Shown one piece after another: positions 26,939-34,921 of a DNA stretch of 64,000 nt. The DNA is from JAXJSP01 sp036310005 (GTDB lineage: Bacteria; Bacillota; Clostridia; Oscillospirales; Acutalibacteraceae). The position numbers and the translations under genes were made by a program. A model generated the notes under the pieces. That model saw only the letters and a list, made by a program, of their open reading frames with translations. It was not told the origin of the DNA and did no database searches. Positions within the stretch are counted from its first letter, which is position 1; each line of letters opens with the position of its first letter. The DNA is taken from contig JAXJSP010000006.1 in the NCBI GenBank assembly GCA_036310005.1, forward strand, positions 13,744-77,743. The letters are read 5' to 3'.

Positions 26939-26967
26939 TTGCATATTTTGTTATTAAGTGTTATTAT
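26939..26967 (+). promoter_or_regulatory. Promoter of the araC-type regulator gene
   Basis: TTGCAT (26939-26944), 17 bases, TATTAT (26962-26967), 34 bases before the ATG at 27001. It begins 10 bases after the tandem repeat. Confidence 0.6.
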
Positions 26968-27000
26968 ATGTAAAAATGATACAAAAAAGCGAGTGAAATT

Positions 27001-27837
27001 ATGAAACTTGGAATTAAACATTCCTTTAAAACTGTTAATCACGAAAATTTCGGCTTATCGGTTTACAACTGCGGATTTCAAAAATGCAAGCCTTTATACT
27101 CCTGGGGACCCGCTATGAAAGACCACCATATTATACATATTGTTGCATCGGGAAGCGGTACTTTTTCCTGTAAAGACAAAAAATACAGTTTATCTGCCGG
27201 TGACGGTTTTATTTGCATGGCGGGAGAACTTATAAATTACTGTGCCGATGAAAACACTCCCTGGGAATATTACTGGGTAGGTTTTAAGGGTGAAGATGCC
27301 GACAAATTAATTAAAAGTTGCAATCTGTCTGCCGATACTCCGTGTTTTCATACAACAAATGTGCATAATTTGATTTTACACATAATGAAAATTTATGAAT
27401 CAAACGGTAACTCACTTTATAACGAAGTATTAATGAACTCGCATTTATACAGATTTTTTGCAGAACTTTTTAAAGAAACCCAATCGGAATCAAATATTTC
27501 AAGCATTTCAACCGACTACATCACACTCGCAATTAAATATATTGAATACAACTACTCCAATGACATTTCAATAACCGATATTGCAGAAAATTCCGGCATT
27601 AGTCGTTCTCATTTATACAGGCTTTTTATGAGTCAACTAAAAATGACTCCAAATGAATATTTAATTCAGTTCAGAATTACAAACGCATGCAAACTATTAA
27701 GAGAGAGTAATGTCAACATAAGTGAGGCTGCATATTCATCGGGTTTTTCCGACCCTTTATATTTCAGCAGAGTATTTAAAAAGTTAAAAGGCATTACACC
27801 GAGTGAATACTTAAAACAACAAAAAAGACACAGTTAA
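27001..27837 (+). CDS. AraC family transcriptional regulator
   Basis: 278 residues. N-terminal ~160: cupin-type sugar-binding domain with HHIIHIVASGSGTF and an EYYWVGFKG segment typical of sugar-responsive clostridial regulators. C-terminal ~100: two helix-turn-helix motifs, ISITDIAENSGISRSHLYR and VNISEAAYSSGFSDPLYFS, ending GITPSEYLKQ. Divergent from galK with a tandem repeat between, so it probably senses galactose or a galactoside and controls galKT-oadGB. The last codons lie in the terminator stem. Confidence 0.9.
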   Translation: MKLGIKHSFKTVNHENFGLSVYNCGFQKCKPLYSWGPAMKDHHIIHIVASGSGTFSCKDKKYSLSAGDGFICMAGELINYCADENTPWEYYWVGFKGEDADKLIKSCNLSADTPCFHTTNVHNLILHIMKIYESNGNSLYNEVLMNSHLYRFFAELFKETQSESNISSISTDYITLAIKYIEYNYSNDISITDIAENSGISRSHLYRLFMSQLKMTPNEYLIQFRITNACKLLRESNVNISEAAYSSGFSDPLYFSRVFKKLKGITPSEYLKQQKRHS

Positions 27838-27848
27838 CTGTGTCTTTT
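27823..27848. terminator. Terminator containing the araC stop codon
   Basis: AAAAGACACAG (27823-27833), TTAA, CTGTGTCTTTT (27838-27848), a perfect palindrome. The araC stop (27835-27837) is in the loop and the converging bioY stop begins at 27847, so one hairpin serves both genes. Confidence 0.88.
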
Positions 27849-28398
27849 ATTTTCTTAACATATTATAAAGCGGAGATTTGAATATACCGTATGTAACAGC
27901 AACTGCGCTTATTAATTTTATAATATCAACAACTAAAAACGGTATTACGCATACTGCAAACGCTTCTTTTAATGATACTTCGGTAACGAACATATAATAA
28001 ACAGAGCCGAATGAATAGCATATCACAAGTGCCACGCACATACCTACAACATTTTTAACGAGCCAAAACACATCTCTTTTTTCTTTGCCGATTATTGCAC
28101 TCTGGCACAGGCACATCACCGGGTAGGCTAATATAAATCCGCCTGTCGGACCTAGCAGCACTCCGAAACCTCCGGCAAAATTTGAAAACACGGGAAGTCC
28201 TATTGCGCCAAGTATTATGTAAACCAACGCCGCACATAATGCTTTGACGGGCGGTAACAAAGCGCCTACTAAGAATATTGCAAAAACAGATAAAGTTATC
28301 GGTATTACCGAAACAGCAATTGACCACGGTGCCAAGATACAAAGTATTGCTGAAAACAAGGCAGTAATAATTATAGATTTAATTTTAATTTTTTTCAT
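27847..28398 (-). CDS. bioY: Biotin transporter substrate-binding subunit BioY
   Basis: 183 residues with about six membrane helices. Family motifs: PWSIAVSVIPITLSVFAIFL, LGAIGLPVFSNFAGGFGVLLGPTGGFI and the C-terminal VVDIIKL. BioY takes up biotin, alone or with an ECF module. The start overlaps the end of birA by 14 bases, so biotin uptake and attachment are co-expressed. The sodium-pump decarboxylase genes nearby belong to a biotin-dependent enzyme family. Confidence 0.93.
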   Translation of the reverse strand: MKKIKIKSIIITALFSAILCILAPWSIAVSVIPITLSVFAIFLVGALLPPVKALCAALVYIILGAIGLPVFSNFAGGFGVLLGPTGGFILAYPVMCLCQSAIIGKEKRDVFWLVKNVVGMCVALVICYSFGSVYYMFVTEVSLKEAFAVCVIPFLVVDIIKLISAVAVTYGIFKSPLYNMLRK

Positions 28399-29155
28399 AG
28401 TTTTTTATCCTCACTTCTCCACTATTTAAAACAAGTCTTTCTCCCTTATCATTTTCGACAATTAATTGAAAATCGTTGTCAACATCAATTACTTTTGCGA
28501 GATAATTGCCTTTTGAATTTATTACTTCAACAGTTTTATCTTTAAGCATTAAATAACTGCGATAATCTTTTAAAACATCACGGTTTAACACACAAAAAAA
28601 CTGATTAATAATTTCGGCAATCATTTCATTTTTTACATTAATATCTTCTTCAAATACGCTGCCGGCAATATTTTTTATTTCATCCGGTATATTTTTAATA
28701 GGTGTTATGTTAACTCCTATTCCGACGATTGCATAATCTAAATCGATATTATTTTTCGATACACGACCTTCGGTTAAAATGCCGCAGACTTTTTTACCGT
28801 TTATATAAATATCGTTTACCCATTTAATCTGAGGCACAGCGCCGCTTAATTTTTCAATTGCTTTTGCGACTGCAACCGCCGATTTTACGGTTAAAAGCAA
28901 ACTATCTTTTACTTTCAAGTTGTCTTTTAAGAGAATTGACATATAAATACCGCTGTTATCGGGAGAATAAAAACTCCTGCCCATTCTTCCCTTACCTTTT
29001 GTTTGCTCATTTGCTGAAAGCACAGTAAAATTGTCGGTATTATCAGCCATTTCCTTAATTACATCGTTAGTTGAGGTAACTTTATCTTTTAAAATCAAAT
29101 TTACATCATATTTTAAATGTTTTGAAATTTGATTATAATCATTTTGATTTATCAT
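28385..29155 (-). CDS. birA: Biotin-protein ligase, no DNA-binding domain
   Basis: 256 residues starting directly with the catalytic domain. KVTSTNDVIKE, NEQTKGKGRMGRSFYSP (the GRGRxGR biotinyl-AMP loop in a Lys variant), IKWVNDIYING and KVCGILTEG match biotin ligases. The C-terminal ~50 residues form the small SH3-like domain. The N-terminal helix-turn-helix of bifunctional BirA repressors is missing, so it should not regulate transcription directly. Shares a 14-base overlap with bioY. Confidence 0.92.
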   Translation of the reverse strand: MINQNDYNQISKHLKYDVNLILKDKVTSTNDVIKEMADNTDNFTVLSANEQTKGKGRMGRSFYSPDNSGIYMSILLKDNLKVKDSLLLTVKSAVAVAKAIEKLSGAVPQIKWVNDIYINGKKVCGILTEGRVSKNNIDLDYAIVGIGVNITPIKNIPDEIKNIAGSVFEEDINVKNEMIAEIINQFFCVLNRDVLKDYRSYLMLKDKTVEVINSKGNYLAKVIDVDNDFQLIVENDKGERLVLNSGEVRIKNYEKN

Positions 29156-29202
29156 AAGTTACCGCCTCCTGAAACTGCAATAAACAAAAGCACTGTTTTT
29201 TA

Positions 29203-30204
29203 TTACCAGATATCTTCGTTTTCGTCTTTGACTTCTCGTTGCATCAACTGTTCAATGGCATCTTTAACGCTTTTATTTTCGTACATAACCTCATAGCACT
29301 GGGTAACTATCGGCATATCTACATTATATTTTTTCGCAAGTTTTTTAGCGGTCAATGTTGCGTGATAACCTTCAACCGTCATACCTATCTGATTTATAGC
29401 GTCTTTTGCATTCATACCCTTGCCTATGAGCACACCGCAGCGGTGATTTCTGCTGTGAACCGACATACAGGTTACTATCAAGTCGCCGATTCCCGTAAGT
29501 CCTGCAAAGGTCATTTGTTTTGCACCCATTGATACACCGAGTCTTGCCATTTCGGTAAGGCCACGTGTCATCATAGCGGCAATACAGTTATCGCCCAAGC
29601 CGGCGCCTTCCAATATACCCTTACAGATTGCCATAACATTTTTGAGTGCACCGCCGAGTTCAACGCCTATTATATCATCGCTTGTATAAATTCTGAGGCT
29701 TGAAGAATTAAACTGTGACTGAATATACTTTGCAGCAGTTTTATCTTCGCTTGCACAAACAAGGCTTGTAACCTTATCGAGAGCAACTTCTTCCGCGTGT
29801 GACGGACCGGAAAGCACCGTTACGGAATTATCAGGAAAGTACTCTTTTATAACTTCGCTTAATCTTTTAAAAGTATTATCCTCAATACCCTTTGCCACAT
29901 TTACAATTACAGATTTTTTATCAACTTTTTTGTATACTCTCTCGACAGTTGTTCTGACAGCAAAACTCGGTACTGCGATGATGATTATGTCTTTATTCTT
30001 GACACACTCATCACTTGAAGTTATATCAACGCTTTGAGGTATTTTCACACCTGCAAGCAATTTTTGATGTTCTCTTGTTTTAATAAGGCTGTTTGCTTCG
30101 TCTTCGAATGCTGACCACAAACTCACGCTATGCCCCTGTTTTGAAAGAGCGATAGCGAGTGCTGTTCCCCAACCGCCTGAGCCTAATACTGCGATACTTG
30201 ACAT
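29203..30204 (-). CDS. gpsA: NAD(P)H-dependent glycerol-3-phosphate dehydrogenase
   Basis: 333 residues. N-terminal VLGSGGWGTALAIALS binds the nucleotide. Further: VSLWSAFE, GPSHAEEVA, GVELGGALKNVMAI with the catalytic Lys, AAMMTRGLTEMARLG and FAGLTGIGDLIVTC. It makes sn-glycerol-3-phosphate for phospholipids. The next gene upstream is plsY, which uses that product, 9 bases away. Confidence 0.96.
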   Translation of the reverse strand: MSSIAVLGSGGWGTALAIALSKQGHSVSLWSAFEDEANSLIKTREHQKLLAGVKIPQSVDITSSDECVKNKDIIIIAVPSFAVRTTVERVYKKVDKKSVIVNVAKGIEDNTFKRLSEVIKEYFPDNSVTVLSGPSHAEEVALDKVTSLVCASEDKTAAKYIQSQFNSSSLRIYTSDDIIGVELGGALKNVMAICKGILEGAGLGDNCIAAMMTRGLTEMARLGVSMGAKQMTFAGLTGIGDLIVTCMSVHSRNHRCGVLIGKGMNAKDAINQIGMTVEGYHATLTAKKLAKKYNVDMPIVTQCYEVMYENKSVKDAIEQLMQREVKDENEDIW

Positions 30205-30213
30205 AGACGCCTC

Positions 30214-30864
30214 CTATTTTTTAATCTTCAACTGTTTTTCTTCGCCTTTGATAAGTTTAGAAATATTACTGCGGTGCATATAAAGCACAACTGCAACAGG
30301 AAATATCATACATATTCCGCTTAAAGCACCAAAATATATACCCGCTTCCAAAGTGTTGATTAAAAATGTAGTCATAGCGACAAGCACTGTTGCTGTCACG
30401 GATGCTAAAGATACTATTCTGCATATTACAAATATTACCAAAAATACAGCAAGGCAAAATACAGCCACGCGCCAATCTACGACAAAGAAAACACCAAGTG
30501 ATGTTGCTATACCTTTACCGCCTTTAAATCCGAAAAACAGCGGAAAGTCGTGTCCTAAAATACAAAACAGGGCGCAAAAATAAAAGAAACAATATCTGAT
30601 ATATACTTCGCTTATTCCGCTCATCGGCAATATTACATAATAGCACAAAAGCATGGCGCCGACACCTTTGGCGGCATCTAAAACGAGGGTTAATAAGCCT
30701 GCGGTTTTACCTACCGAACGCATCATATTTGTCATACCGGCATTACCGCTACCCTGTTGTCTGATATCTTTTTTGGTTACTATTTTAGAAATAATCACAG
30801 CAAAATTAATACTGCAAATTAAATAGCAAGCTGCGTAGGCAGCAAGTAAGTACACTATACTCAT
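30214..30864 (-). CDS. plsY: Acyl-phosphate:glycerol-3-phosphate acyltransferase PlsY
   Basis: 216 residues with about five membrane helices. The three PlsY motifs are present: DIRQQGSGNAGMTNMMR, LGHDFPLFFGFKGGKGIATSLG and the later LINTLEAG-type segment. It makes lysophosphatidic acid at the membrane. Overlaps der by four bases and precedes gpsA by nine. Confidence 0.95.
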   Translation of the reverse strand: MSIVYLLAAYAACYLICSINFAVIISKIVTKKDIRQQGSGNAGMTNMMRSVGKTAGLLTLVLDAAKGVGAMLLCYYVILPMSGISEVYIRYCFFYFCALFCILGHDFPLFFGFKGGKGIATSLGVFFVVDWRVAVFCLAVFLVIFVICRIVSLASVTATVLVAMTTFLINTLEAGIYFGALSGICMIFPVAVVLYMHRSNISKLIKGEEKQLKIKK

Positions 30865-32183
30865 TTTGTGTTTTCGCCTCTTTCTCTGACAATAAATCTA
30901 ATCGGTGTACCTTCAAGTCCAAAGGTTGTTCTTATTTGATTTTCTATATAACGCTGATATGAATAATGGAACAAATCGGCTCTGTTGCAAAAGCAGACAA
31001 AAGTAGGCGGTCTTGTTGACGGTTGAGTAATATAGTAAATTCTCAGTCGTCTGCCTTTATCGGTTGGCGGTTGTACTCTTGCGGTTGCATCAGCCAAAAG
31101 GTCATTAAGCATACCGGTAGTAATTCTCATAGTATTCTGAGAATGGACAAAATTTATCAGTTCATATAATCTGTCCACTCTTTGACCTGTTTTTGCCGAA
31201 ATAAATATTATAGGTGCATAAGACATAAAAGCAAAATCGTTCATAAGGTCTTTTCTGTACTGGTCCATTGTTTTTCCTGTCTTTTCAACTGCATCCCATT
31301 TATTTACTGCAATTATACATCCGCAGCCCGCATCTAACACCATGCCCGCAACTTTTGAATCTTGTTCGGTAAAGCCTTCGACAGCGTCGATCATTATAAC
31401 GCACACATCTGCTCTGTCTATTGACATCTGAGCGCGCAAGACAGAATACTTTTCGATTTGATCTGTGACTTTTGACTTTCTTCTGAGTCCTGCTGTATCA
31501 ATAAATGTGTATTTACCGTATTGATTATCAACAAAGGTATCTATTGCATCTCTTGTAGTACCGGCAATATCAGATACTATTGAGCGTTTTTCTCCCGACA
31601 CATAATTAGTCAACGATGATTTACCGACATTCGGTTTGCCTACTATGGCGACTTTTATTCTGTCATCATCTTCTTTATTATCAAATTCGGGCAAATGTTC
31701 AAATACCGCTTCGAGCAAATCACCTGTACCGTGTCCGTGCACCGATGATACTGCGATAGGATCGCCGAGCCCCAAATTATAAAACTCATAAAAATCAGCA
31801 GGTACTTCTCCCAAAGAGTCGCATTTATTTACGCAAAGCACTATCGGTTTACCGCTTTTTTGAAGCATAGCGGCAACTTCCTTATCGGTTGCAACGACAC
31901 CGCTTTTAAGGTCGGTAACGAGCACTATTACCTGTGCCATATCAATAGCGAGTTCTGCTTGCGCTCGCATCTCACTTAAAATTACATCATTTTCTTTAGG
32001 TTCGATACCGCCCGTATCAACTAAAGTTATTGTTTTGTTTTTCCACTCACATTCTCCGTAAATTCTGTCACGGGTGACGCCGGGGGTATCATCAACAATA
32101 GACAGTCTTTTTCCGATTAACTTATTAAACAAAGTCGATTTACCGACATTCGGTCTGCCTACTATCGCCACAATAGGTTTCAT
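30861..32183 (-). CDS. der: Ribosome-assembly GTPase Der (EngA)
   Basis: 440 residues with two tandem GTPase domains. First: GRPNVGKSTLF, DTPGVTRD, DTGG, NKCD. Second: GKPNVGKSS, DIAGTTRD, DTAGLRRKS, NKWD. A C-terminal KH-like domain (residues ~355-440) ends IRFIVRERGENTK. It works in maturation of the 50S subunit. Located between the DUF512 radical SAM gene and plsY, as is usual in Clostridia. Confidence 0.97.
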   Translation of the reverse strand: MKPIVAIVGRPNVGKSTLFNKLIGKRLSIVDDTPGVTRDRIYGECEWKNKTITLVDTGGIEPKENDVILSEMRAQAELAIDMAQVIVLVTDLKSGVVATDKEVAAMLQKSGKPIVLCVNKCDSLGEVPADFYEFYNLGLGDPIAVSSVHGHGTGDLLEAVFEHLPEFDNKEDDDRIKVAIVGKPNVGKSSLTNYVSGEKRSIVSDIAGTTRDAIDTFVDNQYGKYTFIDTAGLRRKSKVTDQIEKYSVLRAQMSIDRADVCVIMIDAVEGFTEQDSKVAGMVLDAGCGCIIAVNKWDAVEKTGKTMDQYRKDLMNDFAFMSYAPIIFISAKTGQRVDRLYELINFVHSQNTMRITTGMLNDLLADATARVQPPTDKGRRLRIYYITQPSTRPPTFVCFCNRADLFHYSYQRYIENQIRTTFGLEGTPIRFIVRERGENTK

Positions 32184-32196
32184 AAAAATCTCACTT

Positions 32197-33513
32197 TCAG
32201 TTAAGCATATTATTTAACAGTATATATCCGTCATTTTCCGTTATTTGGACTTTGACATTCAATTCATTTTCAATGTCTGCTACCGTTACATCATCGAGCA
32301 TCAAATCGCTTTGACTTTTAAAACAGGATGATGAAATAAGCAACTTTTCTCCTAAAGGCTTATTCTTCAGCTGATTAATTAAATCTCTACCCGTTATAAG
32401 CCCTGTAACCGTAATCTTATGCCCGAAAAAGTCATTTTCGATTGCATACACATTACAATCTAAATTATGCCATTTTTCTTTAGCCTTGTCAACAAGTTGT
32501 GTCATCATCGGATAAAAAGCCTTACCTGTTGCAACAGACAGTTTTCTTGTATTATCGTCGGCGGCAAATTCTTCTAAGGCGGATAAAAACTCATATTCTA
32601 ACATTTTACAAATTCCGACTCCGTTGTCAAGTTGTGCAAAATCTTCATAATAATCATAGTCGGGCAGTTTTTTATTTGCAATAATATAAAATTCGTCCGA
32701 TGCAAATACAATTCTCTCGCCAAGTTTAGTTTTACAATCATCTGCAAATTTTTCTACAATTTCTATTACTTTATTAGCGGTTTTTTCGTTATAACTTTCC
32801 AACTCAAAGAGGTTTTGTCTGAATTTTGTAATACCGACCGGTACTACTGCGACAGACTGTACTACGGGGTACAGGTCGATTAAGTCAGTTAAACTTGATT
32901 TTAGTTCTTCGCCATCGTTAATACCCGGGCACAAAACAAGTTGGCAGTTGATTTTTATACTGTTTTTATGTTTCTTGCCGAATTCAGCCAATTCATAAAG
33001 CACATCGAGTGCTTTACCTGCGTTTTTATTTTTCATCATAAAAACGCGCAACTCGGGATTAGTGGTGTGAACGGAAATATTAATAGGGCTAATATGCATT
33101 TTTTTAATTCTGTCAATTTCATGACGGGAAATGTTAGTTAAGGTTATATAATTTCCGAACAGAAACGAGAGTCTTGAATCATCATCTTTAAAATAAAGTG
33201 TATCGCGCATACCTTTCGGCATTTGGTCAATAAAGCAAAAGATACATTTATTTTTGCAGTGGTGTTCACTGTCCATCAGATAGGTTTCGAACTCAAGTCC
33301 GAGGTCTTCAAACTCATCTTTCTTAATTTTTATATTAATATTTCGATTGTTTCTTTTAATTAATAATTTTAATTTAGAATCTTTTGTATAAAAATTATAA
33401 TCTAAAGCGTCATTAATTTCGTTTTTATTAATACTGATAAGTTCATCATTTTTTAAAATTCCGTTTTTATCAGCAATAGAATTATTGACAACATCTTTAA
33501 TTTTTACCGACAT
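32197..33513 (-). CDS. DUF512 radical SAM protein
   Basis: 438 residues. N-terminal ~60: a PDZ-like segment (NSIADKNGILKNDELISIN). Then the radical SAM core with CKNKCIFCFIDQ, the CxxxCxxC cluster site, and the DUF512 C-terminal domain (residues ~230-435) ending VQITENDGYILLN. This family lies next to der in many Clostridia and its reaction is not known. Its ribosome site AGGAG follows directly after the rpmF terminator hairpin, so the der operon may depend on read-through. Confidence 0.92.
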   Translation of the reverse strand: MSVKIKDVVNNSIADKNGILKNDELISINKNEINDALDYNFYTKDSKLKLLIKRNNRNINIKIKKDEFEDLGLEFETYLMDSEHHCKNKCIFCFIDQMPKGMRDTLYFKDDDSRLSFLFGNYITLTNISRHEIDRIKKMHISPINISVHTTNPELRVFMMKNKNAGKALDVLYELAEFGKKHKNSIKINCQLVLCPGINDGEELKSSLTDLIDLYPVVQSVAVVPVGITKFRQNLFELESYNEKTANKVIEIVEKFADDCKTKLGERIVFASDEFYIIANKKLPDYDYYEDFAQLDNGVGICKMLEYEFLSALEEFAADDNTRKLSVATGKAFYPMMTQLVDKAKEKWHNLDCNVYAIENDFFGHKITVTGLITGRDLINQLKNKPLGEKLLISSSCFKSQSDLMLDDVTVADIENELNVKVQITENDGYILLNNMLN

Positions 33514-33532
33514 AATTTCTCCTAAAAAAGCA

Positions 33533-33567
33533 AAACATCCCCACGAAATATAGCCGTGGGGATGTTT
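33533..33567 (-). terminator. Terminator/attenuator between rpmF and the DUF512-der operon
   Basis: On minus, AAACATCCCCACG (33567-33555), loop, CGTGGGGATGTTT (33545-33533), followed by TTGCTTTTTT. It lies only 20 bases before the DUF512 start and on the same strand, so it could set the ratio of L32 to the downstream genes. Confidence 0.85.
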
Positions 33568-33604
33568 AAGATTAAATAATTAATTAAGGGAGTTTCCCCG
33601 ATAA

Positions 33605-33790
33605 TTAGTCGTTGTCAACTGCAACAACCTGTCTGCCGTTATAATAGCCACAGTTAGGGCATACTCTGTGCGGTCTTTTATATTCGTTGCACTGAGGGCA
33701 TCTTATCAATTCAGGTGCAGAAATTTTCCACACGTTTGAGCGTCTTTTGTTCTTTCTTGCTTTTGATGTTTTTCTCTTTGGTACTGCCAT
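33605..33790 (-). CDS. rpmF: 50S ribosomal protein L32
   Basis: 61 residues. MAVPKRKTSKARKNKRRS is the L32 N-terminus; CPQC and CPNC form a zinc ribbon (a C+ paralogue). The start at 33790 follows AAGGAGGTG with a 7-base spacer; the three codons upstream in frame run through that site. Follows yceD as in most bacteria. Confidence 0.97.
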   Translation of the reverse strand: MAVPKRKTSKARKNKRRSNVWKISAPELIRCPQCNEYKRPHRVCPNCGYYNGRQVVAVDND

Positions 33791-33820
33791 TTTCAGCACC
33801 TCCTTAAAAATTATATAAAA

Positions 33821-34318
33821 TTATTGTTCTAAAAGTTTTTTGAGTGCTTGGCCGAATGCACTTTGTTCTTTCCGACACGAGCAAACGCCAGTGTTAAGAT
33901 TTGCTCCGCAGCCGCTGCAAATTCCCATACAGTCAGCCTTGCATAAATGCTTTGTCGGTAAAAACAGTACAACATCGGTTTTTACAACTTCCTCAATGTC
34001 CAGTTTGTAATCGGAAAGCACGATAAAACCGTCCTTTTCCTCATTACTGTCCAATGAAGTTACCAAAGTATAATCAATATCAAAGTCGATTTTTTCGGTT
34101 GCATCAACACCGCATCTGTCACATTTTGCGACATAATCGGTATTGACCGAGCCTGATAATGATACAACTCCGGCACGATTGACTATCTGACCTTTGAATA
34201 CGACCTGATTTGCAAGAGGTTTTTCCCCTCTGTACTCAAAATCGCTCATATCAAAAGTATAAGACAGTTCTTGTTTTTGACCGATATTTACAAACATATC
34301 TCTTAAATCGATAATCAT
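33821..34318 (-). CDS. yceD: YceD/DUF177 family protein
   Basis: 165 residues. Landmarks: N-terminal IIDLRDMF, central CDRCG, DFDIDYTLV, and C-terminal CKADCMGICSGCGANLN, a four-Cys site. YceD proteins are encoded beside rpmF and are linked to ribosomal RNA maturation. A consensus promoter lies upstream; rpmF follows after 30 bases. Confidence 0.93.
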   Translation of the reverse strand: MIIDLRDMFVNIGQKQELSYTFDMSDFEYRGEKPLANQVVFKGQIVNRAGVVSLSGSVNTDYVAKCDRCGVDATEKIDFDIDYTLVTSLDSNEEKDGFIVLSDYKLDIEEVVKTDVVLFLPTKHLCKADCMGICSGCGANLNTGVCSCRKEQSAFGQALKKLLEQ

Positions 34319-34350
34319 TAAGTAAACACCTCAAAGTCATAACAGATTTA

Positions 34351-34379
34351 TTATATATTTACACACAATATTTGTCAAG
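34351..34379 (-). promoter_or_regulatory. Consensus promoter of yceD-rpmF
   Basis: On minus TTGACA (34379-34374), 17 bases, TATAAT (34356-34351): both boxes match the sigma-A consensus exactly. It starts 33 bases upstream of the yceD ATG. Confidence 0.85.
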
Positions 34380-34392
34380 CAATTTTTACTAA

Positions 34393-34438
34393 AAAATCAA
34401 TGCTCTGCCGGGTTGTTTGACAGAGCATGACTGATTTT
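34393..34438 (-). terminator. Terminator after the small P-loop gene
   Basis: On minus ATGCTCTG (34428-34421), 13-base loop, CAGAGCAT (34407-34400), then TGATTTTTT. An outer arm AAAATCA/TGATTTT can extend the stem. Confidence 0.75.
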
Positions 34439-34450
34439 TATTCAGGTAAC

Positions 34451-34867
34451 CTAAATTTTGCTTGCAAACTGATATACTCTTTCGGGGATATCACTTTCAT
34501 CACATGAAACTGTTGCGGTAAATTTAACATTGGTTGCATTTGCGAGAGTGAACAACTTTTCGATAAAATCTGCAAATTCTTCGTAATTTCTTCCGCCAAG
34601 GCGAAGTGTCGCATCAATAAATACATCTGTGATATCGAAATTTGCCGCGCACATTCCGGATACAAAACCGTAAAGTGCATCGTAACCTTCAATATTAAAT
34701 TCTTCAGCATTTACAAGGCGGGCTTTATGTGTAAGGTTATAAGTAAGTGCTGCACCTTTTTCAACACATACTACATTACCGTTAGAAGCATTTACTGCTT
34801 CGTCACAAAGTGCTACAAGATGCTTTGTTTTACCTGAACCTTTTTTTCCAATAATGAGTGAAATCAT
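34451..34867 (-). CDS. Small P-loop NTPase-like protein
   Basis: 138 residues. The N-terminus ISLIIGKKGSGKTKHLV is a Walker A motif. A hydrophobic strand ending in Asp, ITDVFIDATLR, may act as Walker B. Later NVKFTATVSCDES resembles the sensor strand of RecA-like folds. I do not know the family's function. It lies 54 bases after pgi on the same strand, followed by a terminator. It is much shorter than a normal ATPase and could be a nucleotide-binding regulator. Confidence 0.7.
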   Translation of the reverse strand: MISLIIGKKGSGKTKHLVALCDEAVNASNGNVVCVEKGAALTYNLTHKARLVNAEEFNIEGYDALYGFVSGMCAANFDITDVFIDATLRLGGRNYEEFADFIEKLFTLANATNVKFTATVSCDESDIPERVYQFASKI

Positions 34868-34921
34868 AATACAATCGCTCCTTTTTATATTTAATCCGTT
34901 ATTACACGGTTTTTGATGATT

